Of a DNA stretch of 26,377 nucleotides, positions 8,184 to 15,545 are shown piece after piece (positions within the stretch are counted from its first letter, which is position 1; each line of letters begins with the position of its first letter). Under the pieces are notes generated by a model. That model did no database searches. It saw only the letters and a program-made list of their open reading frames with translations, and had not been told where the DNA came from. Both the position numbers and the translations under genes were made by a program. The DNA is from JAXGTD01 sp040775095 (lineage in GTDB: Bacteria; Pseudomonadota; Gammaproteobacteria; Chromatiales; Chromatiaceae), in NCBI GenBank assembly GCA_040775095.1, contig JAXGTD010000048.1, forward strand, positions 1 to 26,377. Reading direction: 5' to 3'.

Positions 8184-9284
8184 TCATTCTCCATCGGCCG
8201 CGAACTGGGCGTTGTGCAGGTTGACGGTGGTATTGACGACCATACGACGGAAGTTGCGTAACTCCGCGCCCTGGCTGTCGTTGGTCGCCTGCGTTGCCGT
8301 GACGGTCACATCGCCAAGTTGGTAGGTCTTGGTGTCCTGATAGTTGCGATCGGGCTCGGTCGCGCGGACCAGCAGATACACACGGATTGATACCACGCTG
8401 TTCCAATCGGTGACCGTATCGGCCCCGGAATAGCGGTCGGCAACGCCGTCCTCGTCGCTGTCGACGCCGTAGAGTAACCGCATCGCTTCCACCCCTTCGG
8501 CGAGATTCTCACTCCTGACCTGCATGCCCTCCCCGCTGTCCCATTCGAGGTGCATACGTGCCAGCGTCGGCGGATCATCGTCCGTTGGATCATCGTCGCG
8601 AATGTAATAAGCATAGAATCTGTATTCCCAGGCCGCGCCATAGGGATAGGCCCCGGTCAGGGACATCGTCGGGGCATCGATCCCATCGGCGAATAGAAAC
8701 ATCTCCCCTTGCTGGGTGTTCGATGCGATATAGACCGTGCCAACCTGGAGCTCGTCGCGACTGTCGATGGTGCCGTCGCCATTGCTGTCCTCGCCGCCGC
8801 CACCGATCACGTCGTCGTTGTTGACATCACGCAAGGGCTCCGGCCGCGCGGATTTCAGTACCAGCACGTCAGACGGGATGCCGCTGACAACCAACGCATC
8901 GGTAATGCAATCGATCACGGTGCTACTGGTCGCCGAGGTTCCCCAGAGTGGAACATCCTTGTTGTAGACCGTCGCATTGCCGCTGCAGTTGTTGTCGACA
9001 TCGGCATTATCGATGTTTGCATGGTATTGAATGTCGAACCACCTGGCGGCCCCCAGGAAATAGGCGTGACGCAGATCCTGGGCGAGATAATCGAGGGCGA
9101 AGCGGCTGTTCTCCTGCAGCCTCGTGAGGCTGGCGGTCTCGGTATAGACACGCTTGTTCGTGATAAAGAGTCCGATGATGGCCGTGGTGAGGATGAGCCC
9201 GACGGTCACACCCACCAGCAATTCGACCACGGAGAGTCCCCGCTGGCGCCCGACTCGTCCGCTCTTTCGACTGTACTTCGTCAT
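8184..9284 (-). CDS. pilW: Minor pilin PilW
   Basis: The leader is basic (MTKYSRKSGRVGRQRG) and is followed by LSVVELLVGVTVGLILTTAIIGLF, with the cleavage Gly at 16 and Glu at +5. The next section, YTETASLTRLQENSRFALDYLAQDLRHA, is the PilW hallmark (L-Q-E-N-x-R-F-A). The protein is 366 residues, the typical size for PilW, and has several Asp-rich stretches (for example DNNCSG, DVNNDD and DSDEDG) that resemble calcium loops. It is a large minor pilin of the tip/priming complex at the inner membrane. It ends overlapping the start region of pilX and starts 8 bp after the pilV stop codon, consistent with tight co-transcription. Confidence 0.93.
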   Translation of the reverse strand: MTKYSRKSGRVGRQRGLSVVELLVGVTVGLILTTAIIGLFITNKRVYTETASLTRLQENSRFALDYLAQDLRHAYFLGAARWFDIQYHANIDNADVDNNCSGNATVYNKDVPLWGTSATSSTVIDCITDALVVSGIPSDVLVLKSARPEPLRDVNNDDVIGGGGEDSNGDGTIDSRDELQVGTVYIASNTQQGEMFLFADGIDAPTMSLTGAYPYGAAWEYRFYAYYIRDDDPTDDDPPTLARMHLEWDSGEGMQVRSENLAEGVEAMRLLYGVDSDEDGVADRYSGADTVTDWNSVVSIRVYLLVRATEPDRNYQDTKTYQLGDVTVTATQATNDSQGAELRNFRRMVVNTTVNLHNAQFAADGE

Positions 9285-9292
9285 CGTACTGC

Positions 9293-9910
9293 TCAGTCGA
9301 GGTCCGCGATGAATGTGCGCACCAAGAGCACGCGGCGGAAGGCGTCATCGTCACCGTAACGGTCGTCGTCGCCGGTACATTCCGACGCCACGCCCGGGTT
9401 GGAGAGCTCGCGCCGACCGAGCCAGGCAATGGCCACCTCGATACGACCGTTTCCACTCTGGCGGATACAGCCGGTGGGATTGGCCAATCCTCCGACGCTC
9501 CCCGTGGCGGCCTGGGTCACGGCGGCGCCGTCGATTGCCTGCTCCCAGGCCCAGAGGTCGAACGCGGCAAGCTCCGCGGTCGAGCAGACGTTCGCCTCGC
9601 AATCCTGCGACGGGGTGCGGAGCACCTCTCCGCCGACGACCTGCCAATGGGTGTCATCGCCGTTGTCGTATGCGTCCAGCTCAGAGGCGTTGTTGCGCAT
9701 GCGCTCGATGATATCGTTGGCCAGGTAAACGGCCTGCGTGCGTTGAACCGCCTCGTATCCGGACTGCATCGAGACGTTCTGCAGCCCGGCAATACCCAGC
9801 GCACCGAACGAAAACACCATGACCGCGATCAGGCTCTCGATCAACGAGAACCCGGCGGCGTGGTACCTCGTGCCGGAGGCCTGGCGGGGAATTGCGCTTG
9901 GGGTGCTCAT
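9293..9910 (-). CDS. pilV: Minor pilin PilV
   Basis: The 205-residue protein has a 20-residue leader ending HAAG, then FSLIESLIAVMVFSFGALGIAGLQ. The Phe at +1, Glu at +5 and the phrase SFGALGIAGLQ are characteristic of PilV (the common form is V-x-x-x-G-L-L-G-x-A-x-L-Q). The following AVYLANDIIERMRNN is also conserved in PilV. It works with PilW, PilX and FimU in initiating pilus assembly. AAGG lies 5 bases before the ATG at 9910. The gap to the upstream fimU-like gene is 31 bp, so the two are probably co-transcribed. Confidence 0.92.
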   Translation of the reverse strand: MSTPSAIPRQASGTRYHAAGFSLIESLIAVMVFSFGALGIAGLQNVSMQSGYEAVQRTQAVYLANDIIERMRNNASELDAYDNGDDTHWQVVGGEVLRTPSQDCEANVCSTAELAAFDLWAWEQAIDGAAVTQAATGSVGGLANPTGCIRQSGNGRIEVAIAWLGRRELSNPGVASECTGDDDRYGDDDAFRRVLLVRTFIADLD

Positions 9911-9941
9911 TGCGCCTTGGCCCGATGGCGTTGCTGACCGT

Positions 9942-10577
9942 TTAGGGGCAACTCGCGGTGCCGAGCGTCCGGCTCACGGACGCCCGACCGCTCGGTGACA
10001 CGTCGATCTCGCGGGCATACTCCGTCCCGCGCTGGTCGCAGATGCGAAACAGGCCCTCGGCGGGAGGCTCGACGTTGCCATCGCCGATGCAGCGCCCGTC
10101 CGGAAGAAAGGCGATGTAGTTCGAGAAGTCGCCGTCGGAGCGCATCGTGCTCTCGCCGGCCAGTCCGCCCGAGGTCGAAAGGACCAGCTCGTCGTCGTCC
10201 AACAGACGGTCTCGGTCCGAGTCGATATAGACGAGCCAGCCGTTCTCCCAGTTGACGCTGTCGGAGGTGCTGCAGGTCGCCTGGTCGTCGCTCTTGCAGA
10301 TCACCGCCAGCCGGCCGCGCTTGCGTCCCTCGCTGCGCGCCTGCGTCAGTACGGTCGTGAAGTTGTTCGCCTGTGCCGTCATGGCATTGTTGCGGGTCAT
10401 GGTGTAGAAGCTCGGCACCGCGATGGTCACCAGCACCATCGCGACCGCAATCGTCGTGATCAACTCCACCAGCGTGAAGCCGCATTGGGAGGTTTCAGTC
10501 GCCCGCGCGCGCCGGCTGGGATCTGTTCTCCGGCCGGGGCTGAATGGGACTCTGTCTGTCGCGTACGACGCTTTCAT
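9942..10577 (-). CDS. fimU: GspH/FimT-family minor pilin (FimU-like)
   Basis: The protein contains the prepilin motif SQCG/FTLVELITTIAVAMVLVTIAVPSF, with Gly at -1, Phe at +1 and Glu at +5. The downstream phrase TRNNAMTAQANNFTTVLTQARSEGRKRG is the hallmark of the GspH/FimT family. The C-terminal half has VNWENGWLVYIDSDRDRLLDDDE, another family signature. From the ATG at 10577 it is 211 residues with a 33-residue leader that includes several Arg. The frame stays open to about 11009, but that extension would run through a terminator and has no pilin features. No clear ribosome site is seen at 10577, so the start is provisional. It is the first gene of the pilus cluster, where FimU sits in Pseudomonas. 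FimT itself is the alternative name. Confidence 0.88.
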   Translation of the reverse strand: MKASYATDRVPFSPGRRTDPSRRARATETSQCGFTLVELITTIAVAMVLVTIAVPSFYTMTRNNAMTAQANNFTTVLTQARSEGRKRGRLAVICKSDDQATCSTSDSVNWENGWLVYIDSDRDRLLDDDELVLSTSGGLAGESTMRSDGDFSNYIAFLPDGRCIGDGNVEPPAEGLFRICDQRGTEYAREIDVSPSGRASVSRTLGTASCP

Positions 10578-10977
10578 GTGGCTGCATCCATGGCCTGGTT
10601 TGGCCTTGTGGGAGGCAGCGATACCGTGACTTGATCGGCACGGAGCGCGGTCCGCAGGGGCCGGCGCAGCGCTGCCACGCGGGCGGCGACGCCATTGGTC
10701 ATTTCGACGGATACGAGGCGAATCTTTGTGGGGCCGGGTCGGAGACGGCGCCGACTGTCGCTCCAGGGCACGCGCCCGCATTCGACACCTGAACGATAGC
10801 CCGACGGCATCGCGTCGGTCGTGATTCGCATCACGTTGCTTCAATCTTCTTCGGTGGCATCTGCCGCGAATGTTGTCGCGTGCCGGAGGTCCAAACGCTG
10901 CCCAAAGGGCCGGTTGCCGTTGTCTGGTACTGGCTTCGGGCAGTGGCTTGGAACCCGTAGGGTTTGGCCGATGCCCC
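10578..10977. other. Leader region upstream of the pilus cluster
   Basis: About 400 bp between the fimU-like gene and the cytochrome terminator. The promoter of the pilus cluster is expected here because the upstream gene ends in an intrinsic terminator. The only distinct signal I see is the CRP/FNR-type palindrome at 10821-10834, listed separately. No clear -35/-10 pair and no convincing gene were found. Confidence 0.4.
10821..10834. promoter_or_regulatory. CRP/Vfr-like palindrome candidate upstream of the pilus cluster
   Basis: The sequence GTGA-TTCGCA-TCAC is a perfect GTGA-N6-TCAC inverted repeat, the core spacing of CRP-family sites. It lies about 245 bp before the fimU-like start, on the side where the pilus promoter should be. 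In Pseudomonas the CRP homologue Vfr affects type IV pilus genes. Chance occurrence in GC-rich DNA is possible. Confidence 0.3.
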
Positions 10978-11006
10978 AAAAAAAACGCCGCGTCAAGGCG
11001 CGGCGT
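10978..11006 (-). terminator. Intrinsic terminator of the pentahaem cytochrome gene
   Basis: On the minus strand an 8-bp stem (ACGCCGCG with CGCGGCGT, 10985-10992 and 10999-11006) with a 6-base loop is followed directly by a run of 8 T residues. It lies about 55 bp after the stop codon of the pentahaem cytochrome gene and separates it from the pilus cluster. Confidence 0.9.
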
Positions 11007-11059
11007 CAATCGTCGGGCTTAAGCATCAGCCCAAATCGTTGTGATCTGTCGGACCCGGT

Positions 11060-12361
11060 TTACTCGGTGATGCTCGTCTCCGACTCGGCGATGAGGACCG
11101 GGGCCGTTACATCGGCGGGCAGATGCGTGAATTTCTTCACCAGGCCAGGCCAGAGCAGGTTGTAGTAGAGCTCCCCGCGCACCAATGCGACCCCGGCGGC
11201 CGGGATCTCGTAGACGAGGGTGCGTTCTTCATGTGGCTTCAGGCGGGTATCCTCGCCGGCCTTCGTGGCAGTGGGCGGCGGAGCCGGCATGCCAGCGTCG
11301 TCGGTCAGCGCGTACGAGAAGTAGGCCTGCGGATCGCCCTTTGACGGATGGTCCTCCGAATTCTGCCAGACGGGGTTACCGGATGCGTCGTACGCGGTGA
11401 GCTTCAGGTACATGTTGCGGAACGGCGCGCCGGTGGGCATGGCATGGGGCTGCTGGTTCTTGATGTAGACCATGGTCTTCAGGTTGTCGCCGTCGGGCTG
11501 TGTTTCGACGTCGAAGATGACCGAGCGCTTCAGGACCGCCTGGTTATGGCCGCCGCCCATGCTGTGGTCGGCCAGGCCGCCGGAAACCGGCATATGACAG
11601 GACAGGCAGTTGACCTTCGAGGCGCTCGACATGTACTCGTTGCCGGTCTGGCACAAGGGCACGCCATGCGGGTTGTTGCGCTGATCGTGGCAACCCATGC
11701 AGGCCTCGGAGGTCTTCATCAGCCTCGGGTTGCCCACCATCGGCAGGGCGGGGATCTCCTTACCCTCGAAGTCCACGGGCTCGCCAAGGTGCGGATTGGG
11801 CTTCTGCGACTCGTCGCCGACGCCCGCGCCGCCAAACATATCGTCGCCGGCGCTCGCGAGCTTCGCCAGGCCGTTGTTCATCCCAGAGGGCGCCTGGAGC
11901 TCGTTGGACACCTCATAGGCCTTTAGCCCCAGCGTTGGCTTGCCATCCGGCCCCTTGACGCCCTTGTAGGCGGCAAGCGTATGACAGGCGACGCAGTTGA
12001 CGCCCTCCGCGTAGGCCGGGTCCGCATCGAGCTTGGTGGTCTTGTCGATCGCGGCGTTCGGTGCATGGCACTGCAGGCACACCGGGTATTTGCCAGATGC
12101 CTTATGTAATACGCCTTCCTCGGTGGGCTCGCCAGCGACCTGCTTATAGAAGGTGCCGTGAATCGGGTCCGTCAGCGCGGTGCTCTGGGCGTGCATCGAC
12201 GACTTCCACTGCTTGTAGATGTCTTGATGGCAGTTTGCGCAGACCTCGGCCGTCACTTTATGTATATCGGTATCTGACAGGGCAATTGGGGCCGCTGTCG
12301 CCAACAGCAGGCCCGCCGCGGACGCGATCAAGGCAGACGTGCATTTCGTATGCAACCTCAT
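11060..12361 (-). CDS. Periplasmic pentahaem cytochrome c, c554-like
   Basis: The 433-residue protein has a signal peptide (about 1-29) and five CxxCH haem sites: CANCH (41), CLQCH (95), CVACH (123), CMGCH (221) and CLSCH (252). The N-terminal part, with EVCANCHQDIYKQWKSSMHAQS, matches the opening of cytochrome c554/c-prime family proteins, which carry electrons from hydroxylamine oxidoreductase in ammonia oxidisers. After residue 275 there is a haem-free, beta-rich domain of about 155 residues. Classical c554 has four haems and is shorter, so this is a relative rather than an orthologue. It is divergent from the octahaem gene 446 bp away. GGAGGAG lies just before the ATG at 12361 and fixes the start. 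Other multihaem donors or reductases cannot be excluded. Confidence 0.85.
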   Translation of the reverse strand: MRLHTKCTSALIASAAGLLLATAAPIALSDTDIHKVTAEVCANCHQDIYKQWKSSMHAQSTALTDPIHGTFYKQVAGEPTEEGVLHKASGKYPVCLQCHAPNAAIDKTTKLDADPAYAEGVNCVACHTLAAYKGVKGPDGKPTLGLKAYEVSNELQAPSGMNNGLAKLASAGDDMFGGAGVGDESQKPNPHLGEPVDFEGKEIPALPMVGNPRLMKTSEACMGCHDQRNNPHGVPLCQTGNEYMSSASKVNCLSCHMPVSGGLADHSMGGGHNQAVLKRSVIFDVETQPDGDNLKTMVYIKNQQPHAMPTGAPFRNMYLKLTAYDASGNPVWQNSEDHPSKGDPQAYFSYALTDDAGMPAPPPTATKAGEDTRLKPHEERTLVYEIPAAGVALVRGELYYNLLWPGLVKKFTHLPADVTAPVLIAESETSITE

Positions 12362-12807
12362 CTGGCTCCTCCTTTTCTACAGTATGGTGGTCTGGGATGC
12401 AGCCTGGCATGGCTATTCTGGCCGCAAATGGTGCACGGTAATATGCGGAAGGTCAATGATTCGGATTGCGTCGATTGGCGAGTTCTTGTTCTAATCGCCC
12501 CGGCGCTGCCATCGGCCGAGGTCGATGGCGGGGCGAATACCATGAAAATAAGAACATGACAATACGCTTATTAAGCAATAGATAGGGGTAATGCTATTTG
12601 CGCAAGGCGTGGGTTCGTTGGCGATGGTCATTGCGCGGCAGGCCGCGTTGTGGCGGCCGGTTGCGGCCGTGGCTGGCGGGAGACTGCAGCGCTTGCCGCA
12701 CCCGGACGCGGCTCGGTCACCGCAAGGCAGCACATTGACCACGAGGCCAGGTTCACGCCTTGCGCGGGTCTGACGCGCCTGTTTCCTGAGGACGAGGTAC
12801 CGAATCG
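12362..12807. promoter_or_regulatory. Divergent control region between the two cytochrome transcription units
   Basis: This 446-bp spacer must hold the promoters of both cytochrome units. The stretch 12540-12600 is markedly AT-rich compared with its surroundings and includes the palindrome CTTATTAAG near 12567. Weak hexamer pairs can be drawn on both strands (for example ATGACA about 17 bases before TAGATA on plus), but none is convincing. A single NarL-like heptamer TACCCCT is present on the minus strand near 12586; without a partner it is weak evidence. No gene is supported here. Confidence 0.45.
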
Positions 12808-14424
12808 ATGATGTATGCTGGAATCGCTGTGTCGGGGTCCAAGTCACGCGCGCGCTGGCGCATCCGACTCACTTGCCTGTCCGGTGGCCTTCTGATGTTG
12901 CTGGGCTTTGCGAATCCGGGTCTTGCGGCCAAGGTGTCGCTGGATCCGACGAGCTGGGGGCACCCCGAGGGTCAGGCCTGTGTCAGTTGCCACGAGAAGG
13001 CGTCTCCGGGGCTGACGGAGCAGTGGCACGAGAGTGCCCACCAGACGGCTGGCGTCAATTGCATGGACTGTCATCAGGCGGATGCCGCAGAGCCGGATGC
13101 CATCGAGCATGAGGGGCAGGTCATTGCGGTGATCGTCTCGCCCAAGGACTGTGGGCGCTGCCACGAGGCGGAGCTCAAGGAGCAGACCGGGTCGGTTCAC
13201 GCCGAGGCCTACGCCCTCATTGCGGAGCGCGTGCCGGCGCTGGCGCAAAACCTGACCGGCGCGGCGATGCAGGCCGCTGGCTGCGATCAGTGCCACGGCT
13301 CCGAGGTCAAGGTGCTGGGCGACGGTACGCTCGATCCGGCCAGCTGGCCGAACTCGGGCATCGGTCGGATCAACCCGGACGGATCGAAGGGGTCGTGCTC
13401 GTCGTGTCACGGCCGGCACGCCTTCTCCAAGGCCCAGGCGCGCGAGCCGGAGGCCTGCGTGCGTTGCCATTCCGGACCGGACTCTCCCGACAAGGAGGTG
13501 TTCGAGGCCTCTAAGCATGGCATGCTCTACGCGGCCCATCGCGATCGGATGAACCTGAACGGTGACACCTGGGTCGCCGGTCAGGACTACACCGCCGCGC
13601 CGACCTGTGTCACCTGCCACATGGGTGCCGCGGGCAAGATCCCGACCACCCATGATGTCGGTATGCGCAATGCGTGGAGTCTGAATACGCCGGTCTCGCG
13701 GCAGCAGTATCTCGTTGTGCTCGACGATGGCGACAAGTTGGAGCTGCCGGCCACCGAGAAGGCCCCGAAACGCGGCGCCGAGATCACAAAGGCCGATGGT
13801 ACCACTGCCAAGGTCAAGGCCGTCGCGACCCCCGCGCGCCGGCGCCAGATCATGAGCCTCGTGTGCCTCGAGTGTCACAGCAAGGGCTTTACCTCGGGCT
13901 TCATGACGCAGTTCGATAACGTCGTGGAGCTCTACAACACCAAGTTTGGCGAACCGGCCCAGGCCATCATGGCCGCCCTGTACCAGCGGGGCCTCCTCAC
14001 CCCGCTGCCGTTCGACGAACCCATTGAGTTCAGCTATTGGGAGCTTTGGCACGACGAGGGTGCGCGCGCGCGCCATGGCGCCTCGATGGCAAGCCCGAAC
14101 CATGCCTGGTGGGAAGGGATGTATCTCGTGGGGCGCAATTTTTATAGCCGGTTCCTGCCGGAGGCGCGGCTGGTCGCGGGAGATCAGGCCGCTGAAATCA
14201 TCGATCCACTCATCGACAACAGTGAGCTGCATGCCTGGCTGCAACGGCCCGAGCAGGTGAACGCGATCCTCGGCTATGTGCCGCCAATGGTTGCGGGCGA
14301 TCCGGCCGAAGGGGGGCAGAGCGCGGTCATCGAGGCGGCGCAAACGGGCGCTGGGTCGGTTGCGCCGGTGGCGGAGACTGGTGCGGACGAACAGGCGGAT
14401 CCGGGCGAGGCGGCGCGGCAATGA
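12808..14424 (+). CDS. Octahaem cytochrome c, hydroxylamine oxidoreductase (HAO) family
   Basis: The 538-residue protein has an export signal (about 16-41) and eight CxxCH sites: C58, C85, C115, C159, C197, C217, C267 and C353. The spacing and phrases YTAAPTCVTCHMG (261-273) and ARHGASMASPNHAWWEGMYL (421-440) are those of the HAO family. HAO proteins oxidise hydroxylamine or hydrazine; relatives without the Tyr-haem crosslink (epsilon-HAO) are linked to nitrite or hydroxylamine reduction. I cannot place the crosslinking Tyr by eye. All haems are CxxCH, with no CxxCK, which argues against an octahaem nitrite reductase or NrfA. The C-terminus is an Ala/Glu/Gly-rich tail without a membrane helix. 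GAGG 10 bases before the ATG at 12808 supports the start. The stop overlaps the next gene as ATGA, implying coupled translation with the NapC-type partner. Confidence 0.88.
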   Translation: MMYAGIAVSGSKSRARWRIRLTCLSGGLLMLLGFANPGLAAKVSLDPTSWGHPEGQACVSCHEKASPGLTEQWHESAHQTAGVNCMDCHQADAAEPDAIEHEGQVIAVIVSPKDCGRCHEAELKEQTGSVHAEAYALIAERVPALAQNLTGAAMQAAGCDQCHGSEVKVLGDGTLDPASWPNSGIGRINPDGSKGSCSSCHGRHAFSKAQAREPEACVRCHSGPDSPDKEVFEASKHGMLYAAHRDRMNLNGDTWVAGQDYTAAPTCVTCHMGAAGKIPTTHDVGMRNAWSLNTPVSRQQYLVVLDDGDKLELPATEKAPKRGAEITKADGTTAKVKAVATPARRRQIMSLVCLECHSKGFTSGFMTQFDNVVELYNTKFGEPAQAIMAALYQRGLLTPLPFDEPIEFSYWELWHDEGARARHGASMASPNHAWWEGMYLVGRNFYSRFLPEARLVAGDQAAEIIDPLIDNSELHAWLQRPEQVNAILGYVPPMVAGDPAEGGQSAVIEAAQTGAGSVAPVAETGADEQADPGEAARQ

Positions 14425-15047
14425 TCAAGCTCCGGGCGCCGTTATTCATTACCCGCCATGTACTGTTTGCACTGGTGGCCGGTGGGCTGGGCGGCATTGT
14501 TTTTATGTTCTTTTTGCTGGAGTTCGACGAATTCACCAGCTCGAATGAGTTCTGCACCACCTGCCATTCGATGACCTACGCCGAGGACGTCTACGAGCAA
14601 TCGGTGCACTACAACTCGCCATCGGGTGTGCGTGCGAGCTGCGGCGACTGCCATGTCTCGGAGGGCGTGATCATGGCAACGTATGACCATGCGGTCGGTA
14701 CCAAGGACCTGATCAAGCAGTTGTTTGGACCCGACTACTACGACCCGGCAGTCAACCTGCTGCACCTGCCCCAGGCCGCGTTCGACGCGCGTGAATGGTT
14801 CCGCGAGCGTGATTCGGCGACCTGTAAGCGGTGCCATACAATTGATGCAATCCAGGGTACGCGCGCGAACACCGCGGCGATTCACCAGGAGGAGACCGAG
14901 GGCAAGACCTGCGTGGACTGCCACTACAACCTGGTTCACCGCAAGGTGCCAGATGAGAAGACATTCAAGCGCGAGGCATGGAATCGGATGGTGGAGGAAG
15001 AGCTCGGGTTGGAGCCCGGGAGCGCGGAACGGGTACTGGCGCGTTAG
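14421..15047 (+). CDS. Tetrahaem NapC/NirT/NrfH-family quinol-linked cytochrome c
   Basis: The 208-residue protein has one N-terminal membrane helix (about 12-34) and four CxxCH sites at C45, C74, C135 and C164. The first, CTTCHSM, has the CxxCHxM form seen in NapC/NrfH proteins, where the Met can ligate haem 1. These membrane-anchored cytochromes exchange electrons with the quinone pool and a periplasmic multihaem partner. The start overlaps the octahaem stop by 4 bases, so the partner is almost certainly the HAO-like protein. This pairing resembles both cycB (cM552) with hao in ammonia oxidisers and haoC with epsilon-hao. The direction of electron flow is not evident. The C-terminus is a charged helix-like tail. 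Confidence 0.92.
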   Translation: MIKLRAPLFITRHVLFALVAGGLGGIVFMFFLLEFDEFTSSNEFCTTCHSMTYAEDVYEQSVHYNSPSGVRASCGDCHVSEGVIMATYDHAVGTKDLIKQLFGPDYYDPAVNLLHLPQAAFDAREWFRERDSATCKRCHTIDAIQGTRANTAAIHQEETEGKTCVDCHYNLVHRKVPDEKTFKREAWNRMVEEELGLEPGSAERVLAR

Positions 15048-15083
15048 CCGATCCCGCGTGTTGTGATCGCGAAGAACGCCAAG

Positions 15084-15139
15084 CGCTTCAGCGTTGGCCC
15101 TGATGCCGGTGTATGCCAGCATCCGCCCTCGCTGAAGCG
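15084..15139. repeat. Nested inverted repeat just after the HAO/NapC operon
   Basis: The arms CGCTTCAGCG (15084-15093) and CGCTGAAGCG (15130-15139) are perfectly complementary over 10 bp. Inside the 36-base spacer a second pair, GATGC and GCATC, can form. The structure starts 37 bp after the NapC-type stop codon. No T-run follows, so it is not a standard intrinsic terminator; an mRNA 3'-end structure or a protein site is possible. Further perfect hairpins follow at 15183-15196 (GGCGAG/CTCGCC) and 15238-15257 (CGGGCC/GGCCCG). Confidence 0.55.
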
Positions 15140-15266
15140 ATGGTAGAGAATGGGGCGCGCGGACCGCGTTGACGCCGTCCATGGCGAGAGCTCGCCAGGA
15201 TGGCCGATCGTGCCCCGTCCCTGTTTCGGCTCGTCATCGGGCCGGTGGTGCGGCCCGCGAACAAGA

Positions 15267-15488
15267 TCAATGTTGGCATTCGTCCAGGTGAGTGGCGACG
15301 CCCGGCAGCAGCGCCGCGACGAAGGTCGCGGCGAAGACACTGGCACCCGACAGCACCAGGATCAGCGCCAGTTGCGCGGCTGGCACGACCAGGGGGGTCA
15401 ACATCGCAATCAGGCCCAGGAGAACGCCCGAGGCCAGCAGGGTTGCCGACAGGGCAACCGCGGTGCGCATCGAGTGGCAGTTGAACAT
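15267..15488 (-). CDS. Small two-helix membrane protein of unknown function
   Basis: The 73-residue product has two strongly hydrophobic segments (about 8-30 and 36-60) joined by a short Pro-containing turn, with Cys and His near both ends (FNCHSM and DECQH). GGAG lies 7-8 bases before the ATG at 15488, and a very AT-rich stretch lies just upstream, so expression signals agree with a real gene. I do not recognise the family. It is convergent with the cytochrome operon, separated by hairpins. Hydrophobic frames can arise by chance in GC-rich DNA, but the ribosome site and upstream composition favour a gene. Confidence 0.55.
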   Translation of the reverse strand: MFNCHSMRTAVALSATLLASGVLLGLIAMLTPLVVPAAQLALILVLSGASVFAATFVAALLPGVATHLDECQH

Positions 15489-15499
15489 GGCCGCACTCC

Positions 15500-15545
15500 A
15501 ATTGTCAGTAGATAATTAAATACTAATATAAAGTTTCGTTTTTTG
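15500..15545 (-). promoter_or_regulatory. AT-rich putative promoter of the small membrane protein gene
   Basis: Around 15512-15545 the base composition drops to mostly A/T, in sharp contrast to its surroundings. On the minus strand it contains TTTATATTAG and TATTTAATTAT, either of which could serve as a -10 region, followed about 20-30 bases later by the GGAG ribosome site and ATG at 15488. No good -35 box is seen. Confidence 0.35.

Noticed and set aside
10578..11009. N-terminal extension of the fimU-like gene
   Set aside because: It would translate through the intrinsic terminator of the cytochrome gene and place the prepilin signal about 175 residues from the N-terminus.
12586..12592. NarL/NarP binding site
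   Set aside because: Only one heptamer is found, without an inverted partner at the 2-base spacing, which is expected by chance; it is noted only as a weak hint.
12844..14421. A 525-codon open frame on the minus strand opposite the octahaem cytochrome
   Set aside because: The product is Arg/His/Leu-rich without motifs; the plus strand encodes eight haem sites and is clearly the gene.
12808..14424. Octahaem nitrite reductase (ONR/NrfA type)
   Set aside because: No CxxCK haem site is present, and the ARHGASM and WEGMY phrases match the HAO family.
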